The notes beneath the pieces are model-generated. The model had not been told where the DNA came from and ran no database searches. It saw only the letters and a list, made by a program, of their open reading frames with translations. A stretch of 64,000 nucleotides of DNA, taken from the NCBI GenBank assembly GCA_030848705.1, contig CM061245.1, positions 66,738,006 through 66,802,005 of the forward strand, given 5' to 3'. Within the stretch, counting starts at the first letter, position 1; each line of letters begins with the position of its first letter. The translations under genes were made by a program, and so were the position numbers. Of the stretch, positions 62,113-64,000 are shown in pieces. The stretch is from Heracleum sosnowskyi. Taxonomy: Eukaryota; Streptophyta; Magnoliopsida; Apiales; Apiaceae.

Positions 62113-64000
62113 GGAGACAAAAGGAATCTTTGGTACTTGGATAGTGGTTGTTCAAGACACATGACTGGTGATTCTACCCTGCTCACAGAGTTTCAGGAAA
62201 GAGCTGGCCCTTGTATTGCTTTTGGAGATGACAGCAAAGGCTACACAAAGGGATATGGCTTGATTTCAAAAGAGAATGTCATCATAGATGAGGTTGCATT
62301 GGTGGATGGTCTTAAGCACAACTTGCTTAGTATCATCCAACTTTGTGACAAAGGATTTTTAGTTACTTTTTCAAAAGAAGCCTGTGTTGTTTCTAAAGGA
62401 GGAAACAACAATGTGGTAATGACTGGATTCAGAAGAGGGAATGTGTACATTGCTGACTTTAGTAGCACAAGTTCAGACACCATCACTTGTCTTTTCAGCA
62501 AGGCAAGCAAGGATGAAAGTTGGTTATGGCACAAGAAGTTATCCCATCTGAATTTCAAAGTTATGAATGATTTGGTGAGGAAAGATCTTGCTAGAGGAAT
62601 TCCACAGGTGGAGTTCTCCAAGGATGGTTTGTGTGATGCCTGTCAAAAGGGAAAACAGAAGAAGGCATCATTCAAAAGTAAGACAGTGTCATCAATTGTC
62701 CAGCAGCTTGAATTGCTTCATATGGACCTATTTGGCCCTGTAAATGTTATGTCCATCTCAAAGAAGAAATACTGTCTTGTGATTGTTGATGATTTTTCTA
62801 GATTTACATGGACTTTCTTTTTGCACTCTAAGGATGAGGCAAGTGAAATCATTATCAATCACATCAAGATGGTAAGCAATCATCCTGATTTCAAAGTAAG
62901 AAGGATTAGGAGTGACAATGGGACAGAATTCAAGAATTCAAGCATGAAGGTGTTCTGTGAAGAAAATGGTATTTTGCATGAGTTTTCAGCAGCAAGAACA
63001 CCACAGCAAAATGGTGTAGTTGAAAGGAAAAATAGAACACTTATTGAAGCTGCAAGGACAATGCTAGATGAATCAAAGTTACCTACATATTTTTGGGCAG
63101 AGGCAGTTAACACAGCTTGCTTTACTCAAAATATTTCTTTGATTAATCAGGCCAAAGGAATGACCCCTTATCAGTTACTCAAAAGAAAGAAGCCACTATT
63201 AGATTTTCTTCATATCTTTGGATGCAAGTGCTTTGTTCTGAGAAATCAAGCTGAGCATTTGGGGAAATTTGAAGCAAAGGCAGATGAAGCAATATTTGTG
63301 GGATATGCAGCAGGGAAAGCTTACAGAGTCTTTAATCTCAGAATCAACATTGTTATGGAATCTGTACATGTTGTTTTTGATGATCTCAAAATACAAGGTC
63401 TCTGTGATGAAGGTTTCCATGAAAGTCTCTCTTTTGAGAATGAGGAAGGAGAACAAGTGAATCATGATAAGGCTACTGAGAAACAGCCTAAAGTTGTTGT
63501 ATCTAGCACAGATGAAAGCAGCAGTGAAGATGAAATTGCTGCATTAAGGTTAAAAAGGATAGCAGCTAGCCGACCAAATGGTCATTTCGTTGACAGTCAT
63601 GGTGGTGGATTCGTTGACAGTCAGAATGAGCGTTTCGTTGACAGCCAAAACGGTCATACCGTTGATAGTCATAGGAATGCTTCTAGAAGTGATCAATTAG
63701 GGACAACAAACTCAGGGGGAGTTTCTCAAGGACAAATATCCAATCAAGGCAATCATGATCATGAAGCTACGTCTTCAAGAGCAAATCTACCTCCCTCAAG
63801 GAAATGGACTAAAGATCATCCCTTTGAACTTATTATAGGTGATGTCTCTTCAAAAGTCCAAACTAGAAGAGCAACTCAAGAAGAATGTCTATATAGTAGC
63901 TTTCTGTCTCAAGATGAGCCAAAGAAAGTTGAGGATGCACTTCTAGATCCAGATTGGGTTTTAGCCATGCAAGAAGAGCTAAACCAATTTGAGAGAAACA
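62113..64000 (+). CDS. Pol polyprotein of element G (partial, runs off the window)
   Basis: Open from the acceptor-like site to the window end (~629 codons). Protease LWYLDSGCSRHMTGD, with D at about residue 10. Integrase HHCC (WHKKLSHLNF...CDACQ), LHMDLFGP, RSDNGTEF and NGVVERK. Linker with four repeats FVDSH, FVDSQ, FVDSQ, VDSH (63582-63672), each from a TTCGTTGACAG-type motif. CTCAGGGGGAG is near 63711. RT begins with WVLAMQEELNQFERN at the edge. No stops. F carries the same layout in decayed form. Confidence 0.93.

Larger units (their letters stand above)
58535..64000 (+). mobile_element. Retroelement G, copia element, intact in its visible part, cut by the right window edge
   Basis: LTR 58535-59556, PBS, gag 59621-62092 and pol open from 62113 to the window end. 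Inserted in pol of F; the left target site would be taggc (58530-58534). Whether it has an ORF3 cannot be seen. Confidence 0.94.

Overview
The window is plant nuclear DNA, almost certainly from a eudicot. It is dominated by nested Ty1/copia (Pseudoviridae, Sirevirus-like) LTR retrotransposons around one island of host sequence with a single intron-containing gene. The evidence is copia-order pol genes (protease-integrase-RT-RNase H), primer-binding sites TGGTATCAGAGC matching the 3' end of initiator-Met tRNA, TG...CA LTRs with 5-bp target duplications, TTTAGGG plant telomere motifs, and a host gene with six exons and GT-AG introns. No rRNA, tRNA or CRISPR was seen. I cannot name the species.

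Layout. Elements are labelled A-G. Element E (minus, 38760-42404) is old and decayed. Element C (minus) inserted into E's pol; its pieces lie at 35229-38759, 15760-20716 and 1768-2704. Three younger elements sit inside C: D (minus, 20717-35228, TSD ctact) in C gag; B (plus, 2705-15759, TSD atgca) in C ORF3; and A (minus, 1-1767, cut by the left edge), also in C ORF3. The 42405-51871 stretch is host DNA. It holds a six-exon gene for a probably plastid-targeted DprA/SLOG-like Rossmann protein (44846-49510) and a 994-bp hAT-type non-autonomous transposon (50006-50999, TSD gctgatac) with inverted telomere-like repeats inside. On the right, a B-family LTR (51872-52506) was invaded by F (plus, 52507-58534, decayed), and F by G (plus, 58535 to beyond the right edge, intact as far as visible).

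How the elements are built. B, C and D have the order LTR - PBS - gag - pol - non-coding spacer of 1-1.5 kb - ORF3 - PPT - LTR. ORF3 encodes a 1,100-1,700-residue protein with a conserved N-terminal domain (YPRF motif near residue 205). In B and D a basic SV40-type nuclear-localisation-like motif follows; no membrane segment was noticed. D also has an 86-codon acidic ORF in its spacer.

Main observations. (1) In B, C, D, F and G a donor-like site in gag (CAG or GAG before GTAAC/GTACC) and an acceptor-like TTGCAG/GG or TGTGCAG/GG at the start of pol are both in phase 0. Splicing between them would fuse the first part of Gag to Pol in frame, whatever the unspliced gag-pol frame relation, which differs between elements. 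(2) Each family has its own short motif, repeated in both orientations in its LTR and, depending on the family, in its pol-ORF3 spacer and/or in frame inside its proteins. (3) The spacers carry TATA boxes upstream of ORF3, or of the small D ORF; the 16-mer GGTTTTGCCTATAAAT is shared exactly between B and D. This suggests internal promoters for the accessory genes. (4) AGGGGGAG polypurine tracts recur inside coding sequence, including one conserved site between integrase and RT. All alignments were done by eye.
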